Shown piece after piece: positions 6,220 through 13,201 of a DNA stretch of 13,201 nt. The notes below the pieces were generated by a model. That model was not told the DNA's origin. It did not search any database and saw only the letters and a program-made list of their open reading frames with translations. The translations under genes and the position numbers were made by a program. Within the stretch, counting starts at the first letter, position 1. Each line of letters opens with the position of its first letter. This stretch comes from Porticoccaceae bacterium UBA1989 (GTDB lineage: Bacteria; Pseudomonadota; Gammaproteobacteria; Pseudomonadales; Porticoccaceae), in assembly GCA_002335945.1 (NCBI GenBank), contig DDDD01000035.1:2825-16025 (forward strand). Reading direction: 5' to 3'.

Positions 6220-6951
6220 TTACTGGATTTTGCCCGCCCGATCAAAACTAGGCAGACTTAAAAATTTATCCCAAAACATCCATCGAGCAAAGGCCTTACC
6301 TACAATGCGGTCTTCCGGCACAGGGCCCCAGACACGGCTATCGCTCGAGTTATCACGGTTATCGCCCATCATAAAGTAATGCCCTTCTGGCACCACGGCC
6401 GAGAAGTTCTGGCTGAGGCGAGTGGGCGAGATGCGCTTTTGCATCATATGTTCAACACCACCCAGATTCTCAGTCATCACCACAGAGCGGGCTGAGTTAG
6501 GTTCTTCAGCCGAGGCGTCCTGCTCCATCTTGTCGCCATTGATAAACACAATGCCATTGAGCACATGAATTTTATCTCCGGGAAGACCCACTACGCGTTT
6601 AATAAAGTAACGCTCTTCATGAGGTGGAAAAAATACCATTACATCACCGCGCTCCGGTGAACCTACATCAATAATTTTGGTGCGCAATACCGGTAGACGA
6701 ATACCATAGGTCCATTTACTTACCAGAATAAAATCCCCCACCTGCAAGGTAGGTACCATGGATTGCGAGGGAATTTGAAAAGGTTCGATCATAAATGAAC
6801 GCAGCACTAAAACGAGTCCCAACACTGGCGCCAAAGAGCCCGCAAATTCAATTAGACCCTCTTCCTGCTTAATAACAAATTTATTCAGCAACCAAAAAGC
6901 GCCTGCCAACAAAAATATAATGGTAAGAATCAGTTCGAAATTGAGATCCAT
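6220..6951 (-). CDS. lepB: signal peptidase I
   Basis: Inner-membrane serine protease that removes signal peptides from Sec- and Tat-exported proteins. It has 243 residues. Two N-terminal hydrophobic segments (about 6-27 and 38-53) anchor it. The catalytic domain carries the nucleophile S64 in PSQSMVP and the general base K118 in YFIKRVVGLPGD. The conserved GDNRDNSSDSR box starts at 197, and VWGPVP follows. A strong Shine-Dalgarno, GGAGGT (6960-6965), lies 8 bases before the ATG at 6951. It follows lepA by 28 bases, the usual lepA-lepB operon. It would process the signal peptides of neighbouring RseB and MucD. Confidence 0.97.
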   Translation of the reverse strand: MDLNFELILTIIFLLAGAFWLLNKFVIKQEEGLIEFAGSLAPVLGLVLVLRSFMIEPFQIPSQSMVPTLQVGDFILVSKWTYGIRLPVLRTKIIDVGSPERGDVMVFFPPHEERYFIKRVVGLPGDKIHVLNGIVFINGDKMEQDASAEEPNSARSVVMTENLGGVEHMMQKRISPTRLSQNFSAVVPEGHYFMMGDNRDNSSDSRVWGPVPEDRIVGKAFARWMFWDKFLSLPSFDRAGKIQ

Positions 6952-6959
6952 TAGGATCT

Positions 6960-6965
6960 ACCTCC
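6960..6965 (-). promoter_or_regulatory. strong ribosome binding site of lepB
   Basis: GGAGGT on the minus strand, 8 bases before the lepB ATG, is the best Shine-Dalgarno in the window. It contrasts with lepA just upstream in the same operon, which has none. Confidence 0.65.
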
Positions 6966-6979
6966 ATTGGTGTTGACCA

Positions 6980-8773
6980 TTAAGTGCGAAGTACCGCCAA
7001 GAACGCATCCTGGGGTATCTCAACATTACCCACCTGCTTCATACGCTTTTTACCGGCTTTTTGTTTTTCCAATAATTTCTTTTTACGGGACGTATCGCCG
7101 CCATAGCACTTGGCTGTTACATTTTTACGTAACGCCTTCACGGTGGTACGGGCGATAACACTGCCCCCAATAGCCGCTTGAATAGCCACATCGAACATCT
7201 GGCGGGGGATAAGCTCTTTCATCTTATCGGCGAGATTGCGGCCCTTTTGTATCGCGTGATCGCGGTGAATAATCGCCGCCAGTGCATCGACGCGATCGCC
7301 GTTAATCAAAATATCGAGCTTGACCAGCGCAGCCGCTTCAAAGCGCACAAAGCTGTAATCCAGCGAGGCAAACCCGCGGCTAACCGACTTAAGGCGATCA
7401 AAGAAGTCCATGACCACTTCACTCATGGGCAGTTCATAGCGAATGGATACCTGACCACCAATAAACTGCATATCTTTTTGCACACCGCGTTTTTCAACAC
7501 AGAGTGAAATTACATTGCCCACATAATCTTTGGGCACCAAAATATTGGCTTCGCAGATTGGCTCGCGCATCTCGTCGATCTGGCTGGGATCTGGCAGATC
7601 TGAGGGGTTAGACATATACAGCGTCTCGCCCTTCGAGGTAATAATTTCGTAAACCACGGTTGGGGCTGTGGTAATCAAATCTAGATCGTATTCCCGCTCG
7701 AGGCGCTCCTGAATAATTTCCATATGCAGCATGCCAAGGAATCCACAGCGGAAACCAAAACCAAGGGCATCGGAACTCTCGGGTTCATAAAACAGGGAAG
7801 CATCATTGACAGCCAGCTTGGATAGGGCTTCGCGAAACTCTTCAAAGTCATCGGAATCAACCGGGAACATACCCGCATAGACCTGGGGTTTAATACGCTG
7901 AAACCCGGGTAACGCATCAACCTCGGAAGTGCTGTGGTGGGTTAATGTATCCCCCACTGGCGCACCGAGAATATCTTTTATGCCGGCAACCATGAAGCCC
8001 ACTTCACCAGCGCGCAGTACGCCTGTCTCTCTGCGCTTCGGCGTAAAGACACCCACGCTGTCAACCACATGGGGCTTGCCAATCGATTTGGCGACAATCT
8101 TATTTTTTACCGAGAGCGTCCCCTGCATCACACGCACTAGGGAAACAACACCTAGGTAGTTGTCGAACCAGGAGTCAATAATCAATGCCTGTAAGGGAGC
8201 GTCTACATCGCCCACAGGTGGCGGTACCAACTTAACCAGCTCTTCGAGGATATCGGTGATCCCCTCGCCAGTTTTAGCACTGCAGCGCACCGCATCGGTA
8301 GCCTCAATGCCAATAATATTTTCAATTTCGTTAATCACTTTCTCAGGCTCAGCCTGAGGCAGATCCATCTTGTTCAGTACCGGAATCACTTCAAGGCCCT
8401 GAGCAATGGCGGTATAGCAGTTAGCGACCGATTGCGCCTCTACGCCCTGAGCAGCATCTACAATCAGTAGCGCACCCTCACAGGCTGCCAGTGATCGCGA
8501 CACTTCATAGGTGAAGTCAACATGGCCTGGGGTATCAATAAAGTTTAGCTGATAGGTTTTACCGTCTTGGGCGGTAAACGGCAATGTCACACTCTGGGAC
8601 TTGATAGTAATACCGCGCTCGCGCTCGATATCCATAGAATCCAAGACCTGGGCCGCCATTTCACGGGCAGCAAGGCCACCACAGTGCTGGATAAATCGAT
8701 CCGCAATGGTCGATTTCCCATGGTCAATGTGGGCGATAATTGAGAAATTTCTTATATGACTGAGATCGGACAA
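6980..8773 (-). CDS. lepA: elongation factor 4 (LepA)
   Basis: Ribosome-associated translational GTPase implicated in back-translocation and in translation initiation or ribosome biogenesis. The 597 residues cover the GTPase domain with AHIDHGKS at 14-21, RERGITIKSQS at 51-61, DTPGH at 80-84 and NKMD at 134-137. The EF-G-like domains and the LepA-specific C-terminal domain follow, the latter ending in GGDTSRKKKLLEKQKAGKKR and a short tail. The start is TTG at 8773. Reading upstream in frame, a TAG is reached at 8812-8810 with no ATG or GTG between, and MSDLSHIRNFSIIAHIDHGK matches orthologues exactly from position 1. No GGAG-like sequence precedes it. It heads the lepA-lepB block after a 143-base gap containing an inverted repeat. 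Confidence 0.97.
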   Translation of the reverse strand: MSDLSHIRNFSIIAHIDHGKSTIADRFIQHCGGLAAREMAAQVLDSMDIERERGITIKSQSVTLPFTAQDGKTYQLNFIDTPGHVDFTYEVSRSLAACEGALLIVDAAQGVEAQSVANCYTAIAQGLEVIPVLNKMDLPQAEPEKVINEIENIIGIEATDAVRCSAKTGEGITDILEELVKLVPPPVGDVDAPLQALIIDSWFDNYLGVVSLVRVMQGTLSVKNKIVAKSIGKPHVVDSVGVFTPKRRETGVLRAGEVGFMVAGIKDILGAPVGDTLTHHSTSEVDALPGFQRIKPQVYAGMFPVDSDDFEEFREALSKLAVNDASLFYEPESSDALGFGFRCGFLGMLHMEIIQERLEREYDLDLITTAPTVVYEIITSKGETLYMSNPSDLPDPSQIDEMREPICEANILVPKDYVGNVISLCVEKRGVQKDMQFIGGQVSIRYELPMSEVVMDFFDRLKSVSRGFASLDYSFVRFEAAALVKLDILINGDRVDALAAIIHRDHAIQKGRNLADKMKELIPRQMFDVAIQAAIGGSVIARTTVKALRKNVTAKCYGGDTSRKKKLLEKQKAGKKRMKQVGNVEIPQDAFLAVLRT

Positions 8774-8836
8774 AGTGTTTGTACTGCCGTTAAAATTTGC
8801 GTGCGGATTCTAGCCTATTTGTAGGCCAGACGCTAT

Positions 8837-8874
8837 TAACCGCTTGATTATCAACCTATAAATTCAAGCGGTTA
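8837..8874. repeat. 11-bp inverted repeat between mucD and lepA
   Basis: TAACCGCTTGA (8837-8847) and TCAAGCGGTTA (8864-8874) form a perfect 11-bp stem with a 16-base loop. Neither strand has a T-tract after it, so it is not a standard Rho-independent terminator. It lies 42 bases past the mucD stop and about 60 bases before the lepA TTG. It could stabilise the mucD mRNA 3' end, be an RNase III target, be a dyad operator or lie in the lepA leader. Confidence 0.5.
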
Positions 8875-8916
8875 CACAACGTCATCTGTGGGAACAGCAG
8901 TAATAATAGGAAACGC

Positions 8917-10293
8917 TTACTCGTTAATTTCAATGGTGCGAAAAATTGCCTGCCCCTGACGGTAAAAACGAATCGCCACCGGCGTGTTTTTAGGCAGCTC
9001 GGCGATCACCTGAACGTACTCCTCGATATCGTCGATGCGGCTGTAGCCCAGCTGCACAATAATATCCCCCGGCTGTAACATTGATTCAGCCCCAGCAGAA
9101 TCCGGTGATATCTGGGTAACCAAAACACCACCGCGCAGACGCAGGGCCCGACGCTCCTGATCATCTAAAGCCTCAACTATTAACCCCAGTCGATCAGTGC
9201 CGTCTGCACTGCTCGCAACACTGTCCCTGTCCGCATCGAGCGAGCCAACTTTCATGGTCAGTGTTTTGCGCTTACCTTCCCGATACACAATCACCTTGGC
9301 CGAATCACCTGGGGTCATAATACCAACCACATGGGGCAGGTCTCCAGAATCAACAATGGTCTGGCCATTAAAACGCACAATAACATCGCCAGGCTTAATA
9401 CCGCCCTTATCTGCCGGGCTCTCAGGCTCCACGGCATTGATCAGCGCGCCCTGAGACGCACCGAGCTGCAGAGACTCGGCAAGATTCTTGTCGACATCCT
9501 GAATGGCCACGCCAAGCCAGCCGCGCTGAACCTTGCCATGATCTTTAAGTTGCTCTATCACCCCCACTGCCACACTGGCGGGAATCGCGAAAGAAAGGCC
9601 AATAGAGCCCCCTGAACGAGAATAAATTTGCGAATTAATACCCACCACCTGGCCTTCGAGATTAAACAGCGGGCCACCGGAATTGCCAGGATTAATGGAT
9701 ACATCAGTCTGAATAAAGGGCACATAGTTTTCGCCCTTCGTGGTGGGAAGGCTGCGCCCTATGGCACTGACAATACCTGCAGTCACAGAGTAATCCAGAC
9801 CAAACGGTGAGCCAATGGCAAGCACCCAGGCACCCACCTTAAGGGCATCTGGGGTAGCAAATTCAAGGCTGGGTAGATTGCTGGCTTCGATTTTCAGTAA
9901 GGCTAAGTCTGACCGCCGATCAGTGCCCACGACAGTGGCCATATACTCCTGACGGTCGGCAAACAGCACCTGAATTTCATCGGCATTGTCCACCACATGG
10001 TGGTTGGTCAAAATATAACCATCATCGGAAATAACAAAACCTGAACCCATAGATCTTGCCGGACGGGGCTTTTGCTGTTTCTGGCGCTGTTCAAAAAAGT
10101 CGCGAAATGCTTCGGGAATTTGACCCTGAGGAATCTGCTGAGCCTGCTGCTTACGGCCCTTACTGATTGTATTGATCTTTACAACAGCGGGGGAAACATC
10201 TTCAACAAGACGGGTAAAATCAGGTAACTGGGCCTGGGCGGATGAAAGAAAAACGAGAAAAAACGTACTAACAACAATGAATCTCTTCAGCAC
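8917..10293 (-). CDS. mucD: periplasmic serine protease MucD (DegP/HtrA family)
   Basis: HtrA-type protease and chaperone that removes misfolded envelope proteins; in Pseudomonas it limits AlgU activation. The 458 residues begin with a signal peptide ending at AQA (about 1-21). The trypsin-like domain carries the triad H99 (TNHHV), D129 (RRSDLALLK) and S205 (GNSGGP). Two PDZ domains follow, about 256-350 and 365-455. A Gln/Lys/Pro-rich stretch (about 45-80) forms the regulatory LA-loop region. The GTG start at 10293 is preceded by GGAG (10302-10305) at 8 bases and yields the signal peptide at once. It is 53 bases after rseC, and its position next to rpoE-rseABC is what favours MucD over DegQ or DegS. 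Confidence 0.95.
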   Translation of the reverse strand: MLKRFIVVSTFFLVFLSSAQAQLPDFTRLVEDVSPAVVKINTISKGRKQQAQQIPQGQIPEAFRDFFEQRQKQQKPRPARSMGSGFVISDDGYILTNHHVVDNADEIQVLFADRQEYMATVVGTDRRSDLALLKIEASNLPSLEFATPDALKVGAWVLAIGSPFGLDYSVTAGIVSAIGRSLPTTKGENYVPFIQTDVSINPGNSGGPLFNLEGQVVGINSQIYSRSGGSIGLSFAIPASVAVGVIEQLKDHGKVQRGWLGVAIQDVDKNLAESLQLGASQGALINAVEPESPADKGGIKPGDVIVRFNGQTIVDSGDLPHVVGIMTPGDSAKVIVYREGKRKTLTMKVGSLDADRDSVASSADGTDRLGLIVEALDDQERRALRLRGGVLVTQISPDSAGAESMLQPGDIIVQLGYSRIDDIEEYVQVIAELPKNTPVAIRFYRQGQAIFRTIEINE

Positions 10294-10346
10294 AAAGCAC
10301 TCTCCAATATAAATAATAAAAGCGAAGGCGACTCTAGAATCAATCT

Positions 10347-10805
10347 TTAGGGGAAGTCTAAAACCTGCTTTTCGCTAGGGTCTTCAAGTAAGACAGGGTT
10401 AAGGCGTAAATCGTTCCGTGTTTTCTTACTTCGCAGGTTAACTATTAGGCCACCAAGCAGCAGACCGCAAGCCGCACCGAGAATACCTACAGCATCACTC
10501 TCGGGTCCGGCTATCCAGGCGCCAATAACGGCAGCCATGATGGGTAGCATATACACCAGCATTGAGCCGCTGACGATGACGTCCTCAGGGATACCAATAG
10601 TGACAGACTGGCCGGTAGAGACGTCTTTGGGTGATTGACTGTTAATCAAGACGCGAATGAGATTAGTCTTGCCCGTTAGCTTGGAAAGAACACGCTGACC
10701 ACAGCCCTTTTGAGCGGAACAGGCCTCGCAGGTAGAGCGCTGAATAGTCTCTACCCAGAGACTATCTGATTCTACGGCGACTACGACTCCAGTTTCCAAA
10801 ATCAT
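10347..10805 (-). CDS. rseC: RseC/MucC family sigma-E regulatory protein
   Basis: Inner-membrane protein of the RseC/MucC family, proposed as a modulator of sigma-E activity and linked in enterobacteria to redox-related functions. The 152 residues start with a cytoplasmic region carrying the family cysteine motif C26-x2-C29-x5-C35-G, a possible metal or Fe-S site. Two hydrophobic helices follow (about 77-99 and 104-123) and then a basic, charged tail. The motif and the flanking RVLSKL match E. coli RseC closely. The ATG at 10805 lies 15 bases after the rseB stop, with only a weak AGAG before it, so coupling to rseB is likely. Its biochemical role is uncertain even in model species. Confidence 0.9.
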   Translation of the reverse strand: MILETGVVVAVESDSLWVETIQRSTCEACSAQKGCGQRVLSKLTGKTNLIRVLINSQSPKDVSTGQSVTIGIPEDVIVSGSMLVYMLPIMAAVIGAWIAGPESDAVGILGAACGLLLGGLIVNLRSKKTRNDLRLNPVLLEDPSEKQVLDFP

Positions 10806-10820
10806 TGCTTGCTCTGCACT

Positions 10821-11807
10821 TTAGGGACTTGGCGATGCCAATAGCGGCGAAATAGCATTGGCAATCTGACTCGCCGTACTGCGTGGTATCTCGCCTACCA
10901 CGCAGATAGCGTATTGCTGATTATTGAGGCTCGTCTTGGTTAGTACCGCAACGGTGGCACCCAGATTGGCATCCACTGGCGGTAGACGGCGGCTTTTTTC
11001 TGCAGAATCAATAAACACAGAGAACACAGCCAGGCCATCGGTGTACATCAGAGACTCTTGACCCTCGGCATCCACTGGCTGATAGGAAGACAACACAAAA
11101 CCTGGTGGCAACCACTTGGGCACCCATTGTGAGCTGGAAACGTTGACCGGTTGATTAGCTTTCAAACAGTCAGACTGATCCACATCAATATCATCGGAAG
11201 CCGATAGCTCCGAGGTAAACTCAACATTATCGAGATCAGCACCAATGGAAACATCCACAAACTGGAACCGCTCCATAGGTTTACCCTGGCTATTGATCAG
11301 TATCGATTGCAGCATCAGACCGGTTTCTTTGTCGATGGCAACAATATAGCCATAGCGGAACTTATCTTTGGGAATAACATTCACCACAGAGACTGCTCGC
11401 CCAGCTATACGCGCGTCGCCGCGAATATAAAAACTGTAAAAGTCTTGTAGGTGAGAGTAACTGTCGTCGTTAATTTTAAGAACGTTGCCGCGCAGCAGCA
11501 TGTCAGAGGCACGCATGCAGTCCATGTCATCACCGCGCCGAACAATCTCTCGCTCGGGGCCATCCATGTGCACTATGCGCTCATAGGTTTGCCCGTCACG
11601 CACGATGTGAACCACTTTAACGCTGGTTAGATTACCGCGAAATTCGTAGGTAAATAGACCTTTGTAGCTTAACTCTTTAGAGGCTTTGGCCATACGGGCC
11701 ATAAGGTCTTGAGCGGAATCCATGGGTTCAGCAAATAAAGGCCCATGCACAAAAACGGCGGCTATAAGAGCCGCCAGTTTTATATTTTTTAACCATTTAA
11801 CCAACAT
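10821..11807 (-). CDS. rseB: periplasmic sigma-E regulator RseB (MucB)
   Basis: Periplasmic protein that binds the periplasmic part of the anti-sigma factor RseA and shields it from site-1 proteolysis; lipid or LPS signals release it. The 328 residues start with a signal peptide (basic MLVKWLKNIK, hydrophobic core, cleavage expected after FA at 26). The large LolA-like domain spans about 30-210 with the YKGLFTYEFRG and RIVHMDGPEREIVRRGDD segments. The smaller C-terminal domain runs from about 225 and includes WVPKWLPPGF and a VYTDGL-type element, here MYTDGLAVFSVFI. The ATG at 11807 has only a distant AGGA upstream. It lies 40 bases after rseA and 15 before rseC, the standard order. Confidence 0.95.
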   Translation of the reverse strand: MLVKWLKNIKLAALIAAVFVHGPLFAEPMDSAQDLMARMAKASKELSYKGLFTYEFRGNLTSVKVVHIVRDGQTYERIVHMDGPEREIVRRGDDMDCMRASDMLLRGNVLKINDDSYSHLQDFYSFYIRGDARIAGRAVSVVNVIPKDKFRYGYIVAIDKETGLMLQSILINSQGKPMERFQFVDVSIGADLDNVEFTSELSASDDIDVDQSDCLKANQPVNVSSSQWVPKWLPPGFVLSSYQPVDAEGQESLMYTDGLAVFSVFIDSAEKSRRLPPVDANLGATVAVLTKTSLNNQQYAICVVGEIPRSTASQIANAISPLLASPSP

Positions 11808-11847
11808 CTTGATGGTTTATCCTGTTTGGAATCTGTGGTGTTGAAAC

Positions 11848-12564
11848 TCAGTCATCGCTAGAGCCTTCTGCATAGGAGCCTTCCGCAAAAGAAGCAGCTT
11901 CTTCACTTTTGGTAACCCGAGCAAACGGCAACATACCCTGATTGCTGTTTAACGCTGCATGGCTACTGTGCTTAAGCATAATATCATTAAGATAGGCGCG
12001 AAGCTCTTGCTCTGAGTACTGCTGATTCAGCACAGGCCTAACCTGTATTGCTGGCATCACAGGCTGTTGCGAAACTCGGTTATTGCCGCCAGCACTCACG
12101 GTGCGAGCCTGAATATTAGGCTGAAAACCAGAGGGGAACTGAATAGCTGGACCGTTATTTTGCTGTGCCGCATCAACCGCTACTTCGGCAAACTGAACCG
12201 CGTCTGAGCTGCTAGGCGCCACAGTATTAAACTGCTGCATGCCCAGAACTGCCACCATGGCAACAGAGGCTGCAATAGCGAAGCGCCCTGCAGAACCTGC
12301 GAATCTTTGAATGGGGTTAATGCGATGAGTCTCTTCCTCATCGATGGCAGCCGAAATAGCTGCTGAGAAATCTATATTGGCAACAGGGTCTCCAGACATT
12401 ACTGAAGACGCCATATGGTAGCGCTGCCATTTGCTTAGTACGCTATCCTTAACGCCAGACTCAGTACCTACTTCCTTGAGGATTCGATGGGTTTCAAGCT
12501 CCGTGCTCTCTCCGTCCATTAGTGCAGAAAGGGACTCGGCTAAACGCTCTTCGTGGTCGCTCAT
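11848..12564 (-). CDS. rseA: anti-sigma-E factor RseA (MucA)
   Basis: Single-pass inner-membrane anti-sigma factor that holds RpoE inactive until cleaved by a DegS/AlgW-type and then an RseP-type protease. The 238 residues comprise a cytoplasmic sigma-binding domain (about 1-80) with ESLSALMDGE and the KWQRYH segment, one membrane helix (about 92-110) and a periplasmic domain. The periplasmic part ends with a conserved MucA-like block, YLNDIMLKHSSHAA to MLPFARV (191-216), then an acidic Ser/Glu/Asp tail. It is somewhat longer than MucA. The linker 112-180 is Gln/Asn/Pro-rich and presumably flexible. The ATG at 12564 follows GAGGA by 6 bases. It lies 88 bases after rpoE, a gap that contains a sigma-E-like promoter. 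Confidence 0.94.
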   Translation of the reverse strand: MSDHEERLAESLSALMDGESTELETHRILKEVGTESGVKDSVLSKWQRYHMASSVMSGDPVANIDFSAAISAAIDEEETHRINPIQRFAGSAGRFAIAASVAMVAVLGMQQFNTVAPSSSDAVQFAEVAVDAAQQNNGPAIQFPSGFQPNIQARTVSAGGNNRVSQQPVMPAIQVRPVLNQQYSEQELRAYLNDIMLKHSSHAALNSNQGMLPFARVTKSEEAASFAEGSYAEGSSDD

Positions 12565-12616
12565 TTATTTTCCTCAATCCTATTAATAAGTTGTATTGCT
12601 AAAAACTTCTGTGGGG

Positions 12617-12644
12617 TATGACCGGTGCTTTTTCAAAAGGTTCA
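12617..12644 (-). promoter_or_regulatory. candidate sigma-E (RpoE/AlgU) promoter upstream of rseA
   Basis: On the minus strand TGAACCT (12644-12638) is followed after 16 bases by TCATA (12621-12617) and CC. The -35 matches the sigma-E consensus GGAACTT at 5 of 7 positions, with the typical A-rich spacer start; the -10 matches TCTAA at 3 of 5. The layout closely resembles the autoregulated E. coli rpoE promoter. It would start a transcript near 12610, leading into rseA and the other negative regulators. The -10 is weak, so this is a candidate only. Confidence 0.35.
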
Positions 12645-12652
12645 CCAATCTC

Positions 12653-13201
12653 TTAACTACCGTCCATTAATTGCAAAACTCGACTGTCTATTGACTCTCG
12701 GCCGCGGAAAATTCGCGACCTTACCGTACCCACGGGGCAATTCATCACCGCCGCGATATCCTCATAACTAAGACCTTCATATTCTCGCAATGTCACCGCG
12801 GTGCGCAGGTCTTCAGGTAATTCTTCAATAGCGGTATTAATCACTGCCTCAAGCTCATCACGAAACAGCTGATTCTCCGGCGTACCCACGTCTTTCAAGC
12901 GGTCACTACCAGAATAGTACTCGGCATCAGCCAGATCCACATCAGATAGAGGTGGCCTTCTGCTGCGAGCTACCAGATAATTTTTGGCCGTATTCACGGC
13001 AATTCTATAGAGCCAGGTATAAAACTGGCTGTCGCCACGAAATCGCGGCAGTGCACGATAGGCTTTAATAAACGCTTCCTGGGTGACATCACTCACCTCA
13101 TGGCTATCGCGAATAAACCGCCCCACTATTGCATGTACCTTGTATTGATATTTGAGCACCAACAAATCAAATGCTCGCTTATCGCCCTTTTGGACTCTAA
13201 G
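12653..13201 (-). CDS. rpoE: RNA polymerase sigma-E factor (RpoE/AlgU), N-terminus beyond the window
   Basis: Extracytoplasmic-function sigma factor for envelope stress. The frame is open to the right edge. It reads LRVQKGDKRAFDLLVLKYQYK from 13201, matching AlgU from about residue 11, so only about ten N-terminal residues are missing. The TTG at 13165 is an internal leucine, not a start. The 182 visible residues contain region 2 (FDLLVLKYQ, DVTQEAFIKAYRALPRFRGD and the -10-reading YTWLYRIAVNTAKNYL). After a linker comes region 4 (LPEDLRTAVTLREYEGLSYEDIAAVM and the -35-reading helix with CPVGTVRSRIFRGRESI). RseA, encoded next, is its expected partner. Its own promoter is off-window. Confidence 0.96.
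   Translation of the reverse strand, partial: LRVQKGDKRAFDLLVLKYQYKVHAIVGRFIRDSHEVSDVTQEAFIKAYRALPRFRGDSQFYTWLYRIAVNTAKNYLVARSRRPPLSDVDLADAEYYSGSDRLKDVGTPENQLFRDELEAVINTAIEELPEDLRTAVTLREYEGLSYEDIAAVMNCPVGTVRSRIFRGRESIDSRVLQLMDGS

Noticed and set aside
7178..7507. Plus-strand open frame of 109 codons inside lepA
   Set aside because: It is antisense to the conserved LepA C-terminal domain, with no recognisable product.
13163..13165. TTG as the start of rpoE
   Set aside because: The frame continues to the right edge with residues that match AlgU (RVQKGDKRAFDLL), so this is an internal leucine codon.
1..13201. Mobile element, CRISPR array, tRNA/rRNA or novel defence system
   Set aside because: All longer frames belong to core genes in near-standard order; I saw no transposase, integrase, regular repeat-spacer array or structural RNA signature.

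Overview
The window is a densely packed stretch of gammaproteobacterial core chromosome. Every gene I can support (15, two cut by the window edges) lies on the minus strand, so transcription runs from right to left. The proteins resemble Pseudomonas-type orthologues throughout: MucD rather than a DegP/DegQ pair, LepA beginning SDLSHIRN, and a DUF4845 gene between lepB and rnc. I read the source as a free-living, probably marine, gammaproteobacterium with a compact genome, perhaps near the SAR92/Cellvibrionales area. That placement is inference from protein similarity and cannot be fixed from sequence alone.

In transcription order the right half is the envelope-stress module: rpoE/algU (5' end beyond the right edge), rseA/mucA, rseB/mucB, rseC/mucC and the periplasmic protease gene mucD. 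RpoE is held at the membrane by RseA. RseB guards RseA in the periplasm, and MucD degrades misfolded envelope proteins. A sigma-E-like promoter candidate lies between rpoE and rseA.

After a 143-base gap holding a perfect 11-bp inverted repeat come lepA, lepB, a DUF4845 membrane protein gene, rnc, era, recO and acpS. These cover translation, protein export, RNA processing, ribosome assembly, DNA repair and carrier-protein activation. The last four are tightly coupled, by a 4-base overlap (rnc/era), a 6-base gap (era/recO) and a 1-base stop/start overlap (recO/acpS). A sigma-70-like promoter candidate at the end of acpS then precedes cysM and mazG, which also share one base. adk stands apart, followed by the start of a Lys/Ala-rich basic protein that runs off the left edge.

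The genes are ordinary. Points worth a second look are: the fused gene order recO-acpS-cysM-mazG, lacking the pdxJ and rlmD-relA genes usual in relatives; several non-ATG starts (TTG for lepA and era; GTG for rnc, recO, mucD and the basic protein); a terminator-like hairpin whose T-tract faces the plus strand although all genes are on minus; and the sigma-E-like promoter. I found no mobile element, CRISPR array, tRNA, rRNA or new defence or biosynthetic system. No intergenic stretch exceeds 300 bases.
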